A stretch of DNA of 64,000 nt from SpSt-600 sp042408195 (GTDB taxonomy: Bacteria > Chloroflexota > Anaerolineae > SpSt-600): contig JBHOQL010000094.1 of assembly GCA_042408195.1 (NCBI GenBank), forward strand, positions 15,504 to 79,503, written 5' to 3'. The number at the start of each line of letters is the position of its first letter. The first letter of the stretch is position 1. A model generated the notes under the pieces. That model made no database searches, was not told the DNA's origin, and was given only the letters and a program-made list of their open reading frames with translations. Below, one piece after another: positions 32,871 through 41,800 of this stretch. The position numbers and the translations under genes were made by a program.

Positions 32871-34231
32871 ATTTTACCCTCCCTTTGTCCCGGATTTTCT
32901 GCCGACGCAACGACGGGTGCTGTTGCTGGCCTTATCAGAAACTCGCGTCGGACCAGGTAAATGAGCAGAGCTATGATAAAGATGTAAATGGTTGATAGCG
33001 CTATGATGGAAAAGAGAATTTGCCAGGCCGGTACTACTACCGAAACAGCGTCCTTCGTCTTAAGGAGGCCATAAACAGCCCATGGCTGCCGACCAAACTC
33101 GGCGGCCATCCAGCCCAACTGCGAGGAGATCCAAGGCAAGAATATGGAGTAAAGGAGCACTTTGAGGTAGGTGCGGTTTTCAAACCGACGCTTCCCCATT
33201 AGGAGGCCCCACCAGCTTACCAGCACAAACCACACTCCAAGAAGGACCATAATACGAAAAGGATAGAAGGCCAGAAGAACCGGCGGCCACTCTTCCACCG
33301 GGAACCGTTCCAGGCCCGGTATAACGCTGTTGGGATTGAAATCTATCAAAAAGCTCAGGAGTTTGGGTATCCGAATATCTAAATAAACCTTACGGTTGGC
33401 CACATCTGGAAAGCCCCAGATAGCAAGGCCGGCTCCAGCGGTGTCTCGGAAGAGCGCTTCATAGGCCGCCAGTTTGGCTGGCTGTGTTTTAGCAACTTGG
33501 ACACCATGGAAGTGGCCCGTCACTGGTATGAGCAGGGAAAAGATCGCTGCAACCACCAGGCCGATCTGGAGGCAACGGCGGCCAATTTCCTGATGCTCTC
33601 GGCGCAGTAAATACCACGCACCGATGCAAGCCATGAAGAAACCACCCATGAAGATGGAAGTAATTACCACATGGAAATAGCGTGGGAGAGTAGAAGGGTT
33701 AAAAACCGCTGCCAAGAAGTTGGTCAACTCTGCTCGTCGATTTACTCCTTCCCCAACAAGGCGGTAGGCCACAGGTGTTTGCATCCAAGAGTTAGCGACG
33801 ATGATCCAGAAAGCGGAAAGCGTGGTGGCTATAGCGACCATTAGGGCGGAAAACCAGTAAAATTTCTTAGACACTCGCCTCAGCCCGAAGATCAGTACGC
33901 CCAGGAAGGTAGATTCGAGGAAAAAGGAGAAGACTCCTTCAGCAGCCAGGGGCGAACCGAATATGTCCCCCACATAACGGGAATAGGTAGACCAGTCAGT
34001 GCCAAACTGGAATTCCAAAGTGATTCCGGTGGCGACACCAGCGGCGAAAATGAGGGCGAGAACGCGGGTCCAAAGCTGGGTCAGGCTCTCCCAGATCGGT
34101 TCGGCTGTCTTCCATCGCTTGTAAGTGATGTAAACAATAATCCATGCCAACCCGATGGAGACAGGTGGGAAGAGATAATGTGCTGCAGCAGAGAGGCCAA
34201 ATTTAATTCGTGCCAAAAGGATGGGGTCCAT
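32867..34231 (-). CDS. cydA: cytochrome bd ubiquinol oxidase subunit I
   Basis: A 454-residue heme subunit. The N-terminal ARIKFGLSAAAHYLFPPVSIGLA contains the heme b595 ligand His18, FFLESTFLGVLIFGL the conserved Glu pair, and AAEFGRQPWAVYG the quinol-side signature. The length indicates the short Q-loop form. It lies 53 bp downstream of the peroxiredoxin gene with no terminator between them, so it probably shares that promoter. The enzyme scavenges oxygen and resists peroxide in many anaerobes. Confidence 0.95.
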   Translation of the reverse strand: MDPILLARIKFGLSAAAHYLFPPVSIGLAWIIVYITYKRWKTAEPIWESLTQLWTRVLALIFAAGVATGITLEFQFGTDWSTYSRYVGDIFGSPLAAEGVFSFFLESTFLGVLIFGLRRVSKKFYWFSALMVAIATTLSAFWIIVANSWMQTPVAYRLVGEGVNRRAELTNFLAAVFNPSTLPRYFHVVITSIFMGGFFMACIGAWYLLRREHQEIGRRCLQIGLVVAAIFSLLIPVTGHFHGVQVAKTQPAKLAAYEALFRDTAGAGLAIWGFPDVANRKVYLDIRIPKLLSFLIDFNPNSVIPGLERFPVEEWPPVLLAFYPFRIMVLLGVWFVLVSWWGLLMGKRRFENRTYLKVLLYSIFLPWISSQLGWMAAEFGRQPWAVYGLLKTKDAVSVVVPAWQILFSIIALSTIYIFIIALLIYLVRREFLIRPATAPVVASAENPGQREGKI

Positions 34232-34284
34232 AATTTACCTCCTTAATTTAAGGTATTCAACGCTTATTCGCTCTGGGAAATCTC

Positions 34285-34881
34285 TTAAGGTTTCCAAACT
34301 TCCCAGACTTTACCCACCAGATCAGGGCCAGGTTTAAGAGTTGGCTTGCCAGGGAACCAGCAGGCCGGGGTAACCTCAGCCCCCTGCGTTGCCCGAACGT
34401 GTTGAAGGGCCTGGAGTTCCCGCAGGATTTCGCCTGTATCCCGTCCAACTGGAGCTGGGAGCACGCTGTAGGCCTGGATGATGCCATCTGGATCGATTAT
34501 GAAAAGACCCCGTAGATTTACTTTGGCACTCTCATCGTATACGCCATAGTCCCTTCCGATCTGCCCATCTGGGTCGGAAAGCATCGGGAAGGGGATGCCG
34601 CCTGGAACCATCTTGGAGAGTTCGTTGTCATTCCATGCCTTGTGGGTAAAAACTTTGTCGGTGCTGATAGCGAGGACAACGGTGTTCAGCTCGCGGAACT
34701 TCTCGTACTCGGCAGCAACTGCTGCCATTTCAGTAGCTCAAACGAAAGTGAAATCGGCTGGATAAAACATCAAAATGACCCACTGGCCCTTGTAATCAGA
34801 AAGGCGCACTGTTTTAAAGGTTCCGTCGGCAAAAGCCTGGGCTTCAAACTCAGGGGCCAATTGACCGATCTTTACGCTCAT
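34285..34881 (-). CDS. selenocysteine-containing peroxiredoxin (AhpC/Prx1 type), with in-frame TGA
   Basis: From ATG 34881, preceded by AAGGAGGTAGCC, the frame encodes a 198-residue AhpC/Prx1-type peroxidase if the TGA at 34740-34738 is read through. That codon (48) takes the exact place of the peroxidatic Cys: FYPADFTFV-TGA-ATEM, where the family has FTFVC(P/A)TE. The other conserved parts are intact: N-terminal IGQLAPEFEAQAF, later LAISTDKVFTHKAW, and a resolving-type Cys at 174 in EVTPACWFPGKP. A SECIS-like hairpin follows the TGA. The gene has a consensus promoter and stands before cydAB. A sequencing error or a real nonsense mutation is the main alternative; selABCD genes are not in the window. 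Confidence 0.85.
34711..34726 (-). promoter_or_regulatory. SECIS-like hairpin for selenocysteine insertion
   Basis: Eleven bases after the TGA, GGCAGC and GCUGCC form a perfect 6-bp stem with the tetraloop AGUU. The loop starts 18 bases after the TGA and has G in its second position, in line with the published bacterial SECIS pattern (apical loop roughly 16-37 nt downstream, with a G in the first two loop bases). Confidence 0.7.
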
Positions 34882-34948
34882 GGCTACCTCCTTAAGCTTT
34901 TCGCTGGCTACTACTCCCTTGGTCTCCGAACGAAGGCCAGGACGCAGC

Positions 34949-34977
34949 TATAATGTTACTCTTTTTGTATCATTATA
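34949..34977. promoter_or_regulatory. possible operator of the peroxiredoxin operon
   Basis: Inverted repeat TATAATG-15 bp-CATTATA overlapping the -10 and the start of the transcript. The arms recall PerR/Fur half sites (TTATAAT), suiting a peroxide-response gene. The wide spacing makes the match uncertain. Confidence 0.4.
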
Positions 34978-35000
34978 ACATGTCAATACAATCTTGTCAA
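34972..35000 (-). promoter_or_regulatory. consensus promoter of the peroxiredoxin-cydAB operon
   Basis: Reverse strand: perfect -35 TTGACA (35000-34995), 17 bp, perfect -10 TATAAT (34977-34972). The predicted leader is about 80 nt. It is the strongest promoter match in the window. The rest of the gap (35001-35196) shows no feature. Confidence 0.85.
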
Positions 35001-35196
35001 GTTTTCTTCTTCAGGAATTGCACCCGGGATTGCTGCGGGTGATCATGGCTGGCTTTCAGCCGCTCTTTTCTTTCTCGATTTTGCCCACCTCCTGAGCTTT
35101 AGGTCCGCCATTGGCGAAAGCTCAAGATGGCCGTCGGCTCTTGAAGGGGTTGCAATACTTTTGGGTTTGTGCTAAATCTTCTTTAGAAGAGAAGCC

Positions 35197-35739
35197 ATGG
35201 GGAAAAAGATCTGCCTTTTTGTCAGCTCCAGTCGCGAGCTAGAGGTAGAAAGGGAGATAATTGGACAGGTAGTGGCGGAATTGCCCATATCCAGGGGGTG
35301 GGAAATCCGCCACACCGCCCACGGAGGAGAAACCCTCGCTTCCCTGAGGGAAGCCATTGAGAGGGCTGATCTTTACCTCATTATTTTGGGCCAGGACGCA
35401 TCGGCTCCCATCGGGTTGGAATGGGAGTTCGCCCAGAGGTTGAAAAAGCCCACGTTGGCTTACCGGAAAGAGGTAAGTTATAGCCCTTCGGCCCAATATT
35501 TCCTGAGGATAAGTAAATTTGAGTGGAAGGTCTTTAAGGAAGCTGAAGAGTTGCGGAAAATTCTGGCAAAGGCCCTCGCTCAAGAATTACTGGACCTAAA
35601 AAACCGCTATGGCCTTTTTCCTGAAGATGTGGAAAAGCTCGTCCGGTTCCTGGAAGATATGGAAAAGGAGGAGGAGAAAGAGGGGTTTCCCTTTAAAGGT
35701 CGCGGGGCGGGAGAAAGTGGGATCATCCTTGGACGCTAA
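35197..35739 (+). CDS. DUF4062/TIR-like domain protein
   Basis: A 180-residue protein beginning with a Rossmann-like domain: ICLFVSSSRELEVEREII, then SLREAIERADLYLIILGQ and IGLEWEFAQRLKKPTLAY. These fit the DUF4062 family, related to TIR and nucleoside deoxyribosyltransferase folds. The C-terminal half is charged and helical. DUF4062 domains are often the N-terminal part of larger NTPase or defence proteins; here the domain stands alone. The 3' end overlaps the convergent PGM-like gene by 17 bp. The family assignment is moderately sure; the function is unknown. Confidence 0.65.
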   Translation: MGKKICLFVSSSRELEVEREIIGQVVAELPISRGWEIRHTAHGGETLASLREAIERADLYLIILGQDASAPIGLEWEFAQRLKKPTLAYRKEVSYSPSAQYFLRISKFEWKVFKEAEELRKILAKALAQELLDLKNRYGLFPEDVEKLVRFLEDMEKEEEKEGFPFKGRGAGESGIILGR

Positions 35740-36637
35740 GGTTCTGCAGGGCTTCAAGGACTGCTCCAGCTACATCGGTTATAGCTTGGCAGTGAGAAAA
35801 AAACGAGGCTGCTGGTCCAACAGCTAAAAGAGGGACGGGGTTTACAGTGTGAATTTTGACAGAATCATCTTCAATGTTGCCGTGGTCGCTGGTGAGTATG
35901 AGGGTAAAGGAATGAGTTTTTGATTCCAGCGCTCCTGAAAGGAAGCGGTCAAAAAGATTTAAGGTCTCCTCTACACTCCACGGTAGCTTCCGGTGCCCGG
36001 CCAAGTCTAGAAGGAAAGTTTCAAAGAGCACCAGGTCATATTCCTCCGCAAGGCGAGCGAGGTTGCGTCCGGCTTCCTCAGGCTCTATTTTTTCTATACC
36101 CGGGATCTTGAGGTAATTCACTATGTATTCGTGGATTATATCCCAGTAAACGGCTCTGCCGGCCTTAAGATCTTCCAGGGTCCGAAAGGGTATCCCAGCG
36201 GAGATGGTCAGCCAGCTCGTGGCGGAGTGGGGCCTTTTGCCGCTTTCCACGAGTTCAAAGTAAACGGGGGTATAAGCGTTGGCGAAGGTGACTCTAAACC
36301 CCAGTTCTTTGGCTTTTTTCAGGAAATTATGCTCCTGTAGGAGCTCCACCAATGAGCCAGTAGGCCAGGCATGCAAGTGGGCGTTGACCAGGGCCGGAGC
36401 GTTTATTCCGGTGAATAAAGCCGTCTGGCCTGTGGCTGATTGGGGAATCCCTTCGACCCCAAGTTGTGCATCGAGAGCCTTAAGCACTAAATTATCCCTT
36501 TGTTGCACCCTCTCCAGGGTCAGTGGTCCACCAAGCAGGCTCCTAAGGAAAGGGGTGGAAGCTCTGGAAAACGGATTGTGTTCACCGGCGGGACCGAGGC
36601 CGAGGCCATCTGCGAATATAAATAGGATTTTGCCCAT
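35723..36637 (-). CDS. alkaline-phosphatase-fold metalloenzyme
   Basis: The 304-residue product has the metalloenzyme (PF01676-like) pattern: ILFIFADGLGLG with the first metal Asp, PQSATGQTALFTG with the nucleophilic Ser/Thr, and SDHGNIED with the second metal set. It resembles cofactor-independent phosphoglycerate mutases and phosphopentomutases but is shorter, lacking the transferase insert. The substrate is unknown. The ATG overlaps the DUF355 stop (TGATG). Confidence 0.82.
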   Translation of the reverse strand: MGKILFIFADGLGLGPAGEHNPFSRASTPFLRSLLGGPLTLERVQQRDNLVLKALDAQLGVEGIPQSATGQTALFTGINAPALVNAHLHAWPTGSLVELLQEHNFLKKAKELGFRVTFANAYTPVYFELVESGKRPHSATSWLTISAGIPFRTLEDLKAGRAVYWDIIHEYIVNYLKIPGIEKIEPEEAGRNLARLAEEYDLVLFETFLLDLAGHRKLPWSVEETLNLFDRFLSGALESKTHSFTLILTSDHGNIEDDSVKIHTVNPVPLLAVGPAASFFSHCQAITDVAGAVLEALQNLSVQG

Positions 36638-37122
36638 CAGAACTTGTAGCCTATACGGCGCAGGAAAGCTTTGCGTTCTTCTATGTCCTTTTCGGTCTCA
36701 ATGCCTTTGCTCTTCATGCCGTCTATGACTCCGAGAATGCCTCGCCCCTGTTCTGTTTCAGCGATGATGACCTCCACATCGTTGGCTGTAGCGCAGAAAA
36801 TGCGGCAGACTTCGGGCACGTTCTTTATGGCGTTGAGGACGTTTATCGGGTAAAAACCGGGAGCAAGGCACACAATGAAACTGTGGCCGGCGCCTAAGGC
36901 GAAGGCGTTTTTCTTGGCAAGTTCTATCATCTCTTCATCGGTACCAGCATAGCGGACGAGAGCAGGGCCTGAAGACTCACAGAAGGCTACGCCGAATTTT
37001 ATCCCAGGGACGGTATTGACCATAGCTTCGTAGATATCTTCAACCGTTTTTATGAAGTGGCTCATTCCGAGGATTATGTTGACGTTGGCGGGCTTTTCAA
37101 TCTTGACCACTTTGAGCTCCAT
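36637..37122 (-). CDS. DUF355 adenosine-specific kinase-like protein
   Basis: The start is ATG 37122, preceded by GAGGAGGTG. The 161-residue product is of the family annotated 'adenosine specific kinase' after structural work on an archaeal member: VKIEKPANVNIILGMSHFIKTVEDIYEAM, KFGVAFCESSGPALVRY, LGAGHSFIVCLAPGFYPINVLNAIKNVPEVCRIFCATAN and IIAETEQGRGILGVIDG. The true reaction is uncertain. It lies between herA, 10 bp upstream, and the metalloenzyme gene, in one operon. Confidence 0.85.
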   Translation of the reverse strand: MELKVVKIEKPANVNIILGMSHFIKTVEDIYEAMVNTVPGIKFGVAFCESSGPALVRYAGTDEEMIELAKKNAFALGAGHSFIVCLAPGFYPINVLNAIKNVPEVCRIFCATANDVEVIIAETEQGRGILGVIDGMKSKGIETEKDIEERKAFLRRIGYKF

Positions 37123-37132
37123 AAGCACCTCC

Positions 37133-38764
37133 TCAAAGGCGATCGGTTTCCTCGGAGCCCCATATCAGGGCCTTGGTTTCAGCCCGGAAAGCTTCCTGGA
37201 AAGAGGCATAGAATTCCGGGGTCCCGTAATCCCTGACCCTTATTGGGACGGGGATGGGAACAGCATGCCCCAGGATCAAGGCTTGCTGGCGGGTCTCAAG
37301 CCTGGCGAGCACCTCCCTGAGCGCGTTGGCTCCTGGGATCCCACTTAAGACGGCCTTTATGTCGGCCTCGTTGTCCAGAAGGCAGGTTATGCGGGTAGCG
37401 ATCTGGCTCATCACTTCCTCGTCTATAACGCTCGGGCGCTGATCTACTATCAGAAGAGTTACGTTGTATTTGCGCATTTCTCGAGCAATGATTCCAAATA
37501 TGGTATGACGGGCTACTGCAGGGTCAAGAAATTTGTGAGCTTCCTCTATAACGATGACAAGTTGCGGGGGTTCAGGCCCAAAACCTCCCAGAGCGCTCTC
37601 CTTCATCCGGACGAATTCCTCATGAATGCGTCTTGTTATGTAATTGGCTACCAGGATGTAAGCTCTGAGGTCGCGCCCGAACCTCCCAAACTCCAGCACC
37701 ACACTCCTGCCGCTTAGGATGTAATCCAACATGACCTTGACCGAGTCTTCTTCGGTTTCGGTACAGAAGAAGGGTAGATCCTGAAGGCGGGATAGTTTGC
37801 GGTGCAAAGCATATATGGCTTGGGCGCTCTGGTGATATCTCGTTACCAATTCGTTTATCTCTTCTTCCGTAAGATTTAAAAGATGTTCCAGCCACTCTTC
37901 ACCCCAGCGTCTACGCATGGTGTAAGTGGCCACAATTCCGGCCTCGGTTAAATCCAATATGCTCTGAAGGGTGATCAGATCCTCTGGCTCAATGGAGCGC
38001 CATGGGATGCGCACTACGGCATCAGGCGTTATCCCTCGCCTTCGGGTAGATTCGGGGTCCAAGGTGAAAATGGCAACTTTATCGCCGAAAAGCTGGCGGA
38101 GTCCCTTGACCCTCAGGCCCTCTCCTTCGGCCTCCCAGCCGTATTCGCTGTGCATGTCGAAGACTAAACAGGTAGCTACTTTTTCCCTAAGGATCCCTGC
38201 AAGAAGGAGGCGGGTGAGAAAGGTTTTACCCGTCCCGGACTTACCAAAAATCCCACTGGAGCGCTCAACCAGTTTCCCCATGTCCACTACCAGTCTTATC
38301 CCTTCCATGTCGATGGGCTCACCGACGTAGAAGAAATGCTTACCAGGTATTCCCTCTTTCCCGAAGACTCTTTCCACATCTTCCTGGAGAGCATAGTAGA
38401 CAGGGGAGAAATGTGCGGGTATCGTCCTGGCGGGCTTGGGTTCCCTAACACCTTCCTCCAAGACAAGGTGGACCGAGACATTGAGTTTGCCGAAAACCCC
38501 CGTCCCGGAAATCACTTCAGAAATGAAGGGATCGGAGATGTCCGGGGGGCTTTTCTCCAGGAAAGGGTTAGTGGTGTCAAGGGAGACATCAGTTATAATG
38601 CCGAAGAAGCGCCTCTTCTGGCCTTTGATTATAACATACCTTCCAACCGCCACCCCCTCTATCACAGCAGTGGGGTCCAGTTTGACAATCAGACCGCCGG
38701 ACAGGGAACCGCCAACTACTATCCCGAGTTTTCTGGATTCCATCAAGAGCTCTTCTTTTTCCAT
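37133..38764 (-). CDS. herA: HerA-type DNA translocase/helicase
   Basis: The ATG at 38764 (MEKEELLMESRKLGIV) follows AAGGGAG and a short leader. The 543-residue protein has an N-terminal HAS-barrel (about 10-110), a FtsK/HerA ATPase core with Walker A GIFGKSGTGKT (about 171-181), Walker B QLVIVIEEAHKF (about 401-412), the downstream VDQRPSVIDEEVMSQI motif with a trans-acting Arg, and IPIPVPIRVRDYG at the end. HerA hexamers drive the NurA nuclease in archaeal double-strand-break resection. NurA is encoded at 50.9-52.1 kb rather than next to it. Confidence 0.93.
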   Translation of the reverse strand: MEKEELLMESRKLGIVVGGSLSGGLIVKLDPTAVIEGVAVGRYVIIKGQKRRFFGIITDVSLDTTNPFLEKSPPDISDPFISEVISGTGVFGKLNVSVHLVLEEGVREPKPARTIPAHFSPVYYALQEDVERVFGKEGIPGKHFFYVGEPIDMEGIRLVVDMGKLVERSSGIFGKSGTGKTFLTRLLLAGILREKVATCLVFDMHSEYGWEAEGEGLRVKGLRQLFGDKVAIFTLDPESTRRRGITPDAVVRIPWRSIEPEDLITLQSILDLTEAGIVATYTMRRRWGEEWLEHLLNLTEEEINELVTRYHQSAQAIYALHRKLSRLQDLPFFCTETEEDSVKVMLDYILSGRSVVLEFGRFGRDLRAYILVANYITRRIHEEFVRMKESALGGFGPEPPQLVIVIEEAHKFLDPAVARHTIFGIIAREMRKYNVTLLIVDQRPSVIDEEVMSQIATRITCLLDNEADIKAVLSGIPGANALREVLARLETRQQALILGHAVPIPVPIRVRDYGTPEFYASFQEAFRAETKALIWGSEETDRL

Positions 38765-38787
38765 GTCTCCCTTCCCCACCGTTCAAA

Positions 38788-38816
38788 AGTATAACACAGG
38801 GGATTGGACGGGGCAA
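38788..38816 (-). promoter_or_regulatory. promoter of the herA operon
   Basis: Reverse strand: -35 TTGCCC (38816-38811), 17 bp, -10 TATACT (38793-38788), identical in sequence and spacing to the promoter at 6603-6631. It lies directly beside the end of the fusion gene. Confidence 0.6.
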
Positions 38817-38820
38817 CTTC

Positions 38821-41800
38821 TCAGGCCATCATTTCCCCGAGTTCCCGGAGGGCCTTAAGAGCTTCTTTAGGCAAGATTGCGGGTTTCCTACCTACTGCAT
38901 AGCAACTCCATATCAGTTGGGCCGTTCTTTCCACGGTTTCCAGGATATTGCAAGCTCGCCGCAGGCTGGTGGCGACTACCACGACTCCATGATTCTGGAG
39001 TAGGCACACAGGGTTCTTTTCCCCCAAGGCCTTCACCACTGCCTCAGCCAGCTCTCTGGTCCCGGGCATTATGAAGGGCACCACTGGCACCTCTTTTATG
39101 AAGGACGCTTCGGCGGTGATAGGGAGGAAGGGAAGGCGTGCCAAGGCCAGGATAGTGGCGTAAGGGGCATGAGCGTGGACGACTGCTTGCACCCCCGGAC
39201 GGGCCTGGTAGATAGCAGTGTGCATGGGCCACTCTGACGATGGGGCAAAGGCTCTTCCATCCAGCACATTGCCCTGAAAGTCTATCCGGACCATCATTTC
39301 GGGTCTGAGGCTCCCTTTATAAACTTGGCTCGGAGTGATCCAACATTCTTCCCGACCCTCTATCCTCACGCTGAGGTTGCCACCGGTGGCTGTTATGAGG
39401 CCTAGTTGGTATAGCTCGTTTATAGCCTGCACCATTTCTTCACGAGGGTCCACCAACGAAACCGGTGCAGGGATAGGAGCCGCTGTTAGAGGTCTCTGAA
39501 CTACGGGAAAATCTATGCCGCCAGTTTCTTCTTTGGCCTGGGTGTAAAGCCGGATGATGTCCTTCTGAATCCGTTGAAGGCTCATGGCCAACCGGACGTC
39601 CCCGCTGAAGGAAAGCTTCCCGCTCATGGCTGCTTTGGTCCCGCTTATGCGCCCAGAAAGGATCCCATCCAAGGTTTCAGCATCTGCTTTCATTCGGACT
39701 TCAGCGGGCTCTGGGGGTGTTCCGAGACCGGCTAAGACCTTCCCGTCCCGGAAACCGAGGTAGAACTCCAGCCCTATGTCGCTAAACGTGTAGTGAGTCG
39801 TGACCCTCTTACCGGAAGCAAACTGGGTAAGGGCTTTGTCAGCAGCGGCCATCTCGCAGAAGCGGTAAAGGATGCGTTCCATCTGGGCCTGCACGCCCAC
39901 GCTTTCTGGTTTCCTTTCCATGCGCTCCTCCCTCTGCACAGCTCTGAATCTCTGTTCTTGTTGCAGGTCACTGACAGCCGGAGCTGGCCTAGCTGCGATA
40001 GCTTCCAGCTTTTCCACTTGCCGGCGCGGGCTTGTCCAGGAGAAACCTTCCAGGACTTCAGGGTTTAGGATGTTATGAGGGCGTTCCCCCGCAAGCAGGC
40101 GCCGCAGATCTTCCACCACGATGCGGCTCTGATGGATGGCCACTTCTTCTGTGTTTCCCCCGATATGAGGGGTAGCAATTACATTGGGGAGCATAAGCAA
40201 AGGATGGTTGGAAGGGGGAGGTTCCACAGAGAAGACATCCACAGCAGCCCCCGCCAGATGGCCGTTGCGGAGGGCCTCGGCCAGTGCCTCTTCATCCACC
40301 AGCGCGGCTCGTGCGGTGTTGATGAGGAAGGCTCCTTTTTTCATTCGGTAAATAGCTTCGCGGTTGATCATCCCCCGAGTCTCGTCTGTAACTGGGGCGT
40401 GGAGGCTAACGATGTCGCTTTCTGCCAAGAGTTTCTCCAAAGGTACGAGCTCCGCATCGTGGAGAGCTGCTTCTTCGGGAAAGATATAGGGGTCATAGGC
40501 CAGCAGGCGCACACCGAAAGGCACGAGGCGTTGGGCCACTTTGCGCCCTATCGCCCCCAGACCTATGAGGCCGACGGTTTTACCCCAGAGTTCACGGCCC
40601 AAAAAGGCTTCAAAGGCCTGGCCCATCCGGGCCATATCGCCAGCCTCGCCACCAGGTTCTCGGAGGAAACGATCAGCAGGTATAAGCTTGCGCAGCAGAG
40701 CAATCATGAAGGCTACCGTTAAGTCTGCCACCGCATCGGCATTGCGGCCAGGAGCGTAAAGCACGGGAATCCCCATGGCCGTGCAAGCTTCCACATCCAC
40801 GTTTACTGCCCGACCGCGGCACGAGACCACCACTCGAAGCTCAGGCAATTGCTTGAGGGCTTCCAAATCCACTATATCCACTTCGGTTATAAAAATTTGC
40901 ACGCCTCTGAGGGCTTCCACTAGATCGTCTCCCGTGAGCACCTGCAGGGTCTCCCGGTAACAAGCATATCTAACGTCTCCCAGCTGGCCCAGCTCAGCGA
41001 GACTTCTCTCATCCATCTGCGCCGTCACAAGGATTCTGGGGCGGAATGAGGCCGGGGTAAAGGCTCTAACTTTGACGGGTTCAGCGATGTTCTGGAGGAT
41101 CAGATCTGCAGCCAGGCTGTGGGCCCTTACCAGATCTGCGAGGTATTTGCACCACTCCGAATAGAGACTTCCGTAGGTTTCACAAATGCCCTCCTCCGGG
41201 TGGACGATCGCAGTGTGAGAAAGCCTTTCCACTCCTTCCTTGAGATCTTTGAAAACACCGGCTCCAACGCCGGCACAAATGGCTGCCCCGAGGGCTGTGG
41301 CATCGGGAATTTCGGATATTTCTACTGGCCGGCCCAGGACATTGGCAACTAGCCGGTTCCAGAAGGGGCTCCGGGTCATCCCTCCGGTCATCGCTATACG
41401 GGAAGGTTCCCCTATTAGGGAAGCAATCTGCTCAACATTGGCCTTGATGGCGAAAGCCATTCCTTCCAGGATCGCCCTACACAGGGCAGGCCTGGGGGCT
41501 TCTCCCAGGAAGTGGGAAAGGGTTATGGTTCCGACGGGGAAGGCCATGGCCCGTGCATTGAAAATTTGACCGCCGAAGGAAGAGATAACACCACCTGCTC
41601 CGGGACGAGCTTGACTGGCTTCGGCCATGAAGCGGGCAGGAGGACACGGCGAATGGGGGAAGATGGTCTGGGCGAACCAGGCCATGGATTCACCCATAGG
41701 CCCGGCCCCGCTTTCGACAACCCAGCAATCGGGAAGGATGTGCAGCCCTGTCCATAGCCGCCCTTCTGAGTCCAAAAATGGTCTTTCGGCCACGCCTTGG

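Noticed and set aside
34285..34728. A separate 147-residue peroxiredoxin starting at 34728
   Set aside because: The ATG is Met52 of the full protein, has no ribosome site, and would omit the thioredoxin-fold N-terminus and active site. Read-through of TGA explains the data better.
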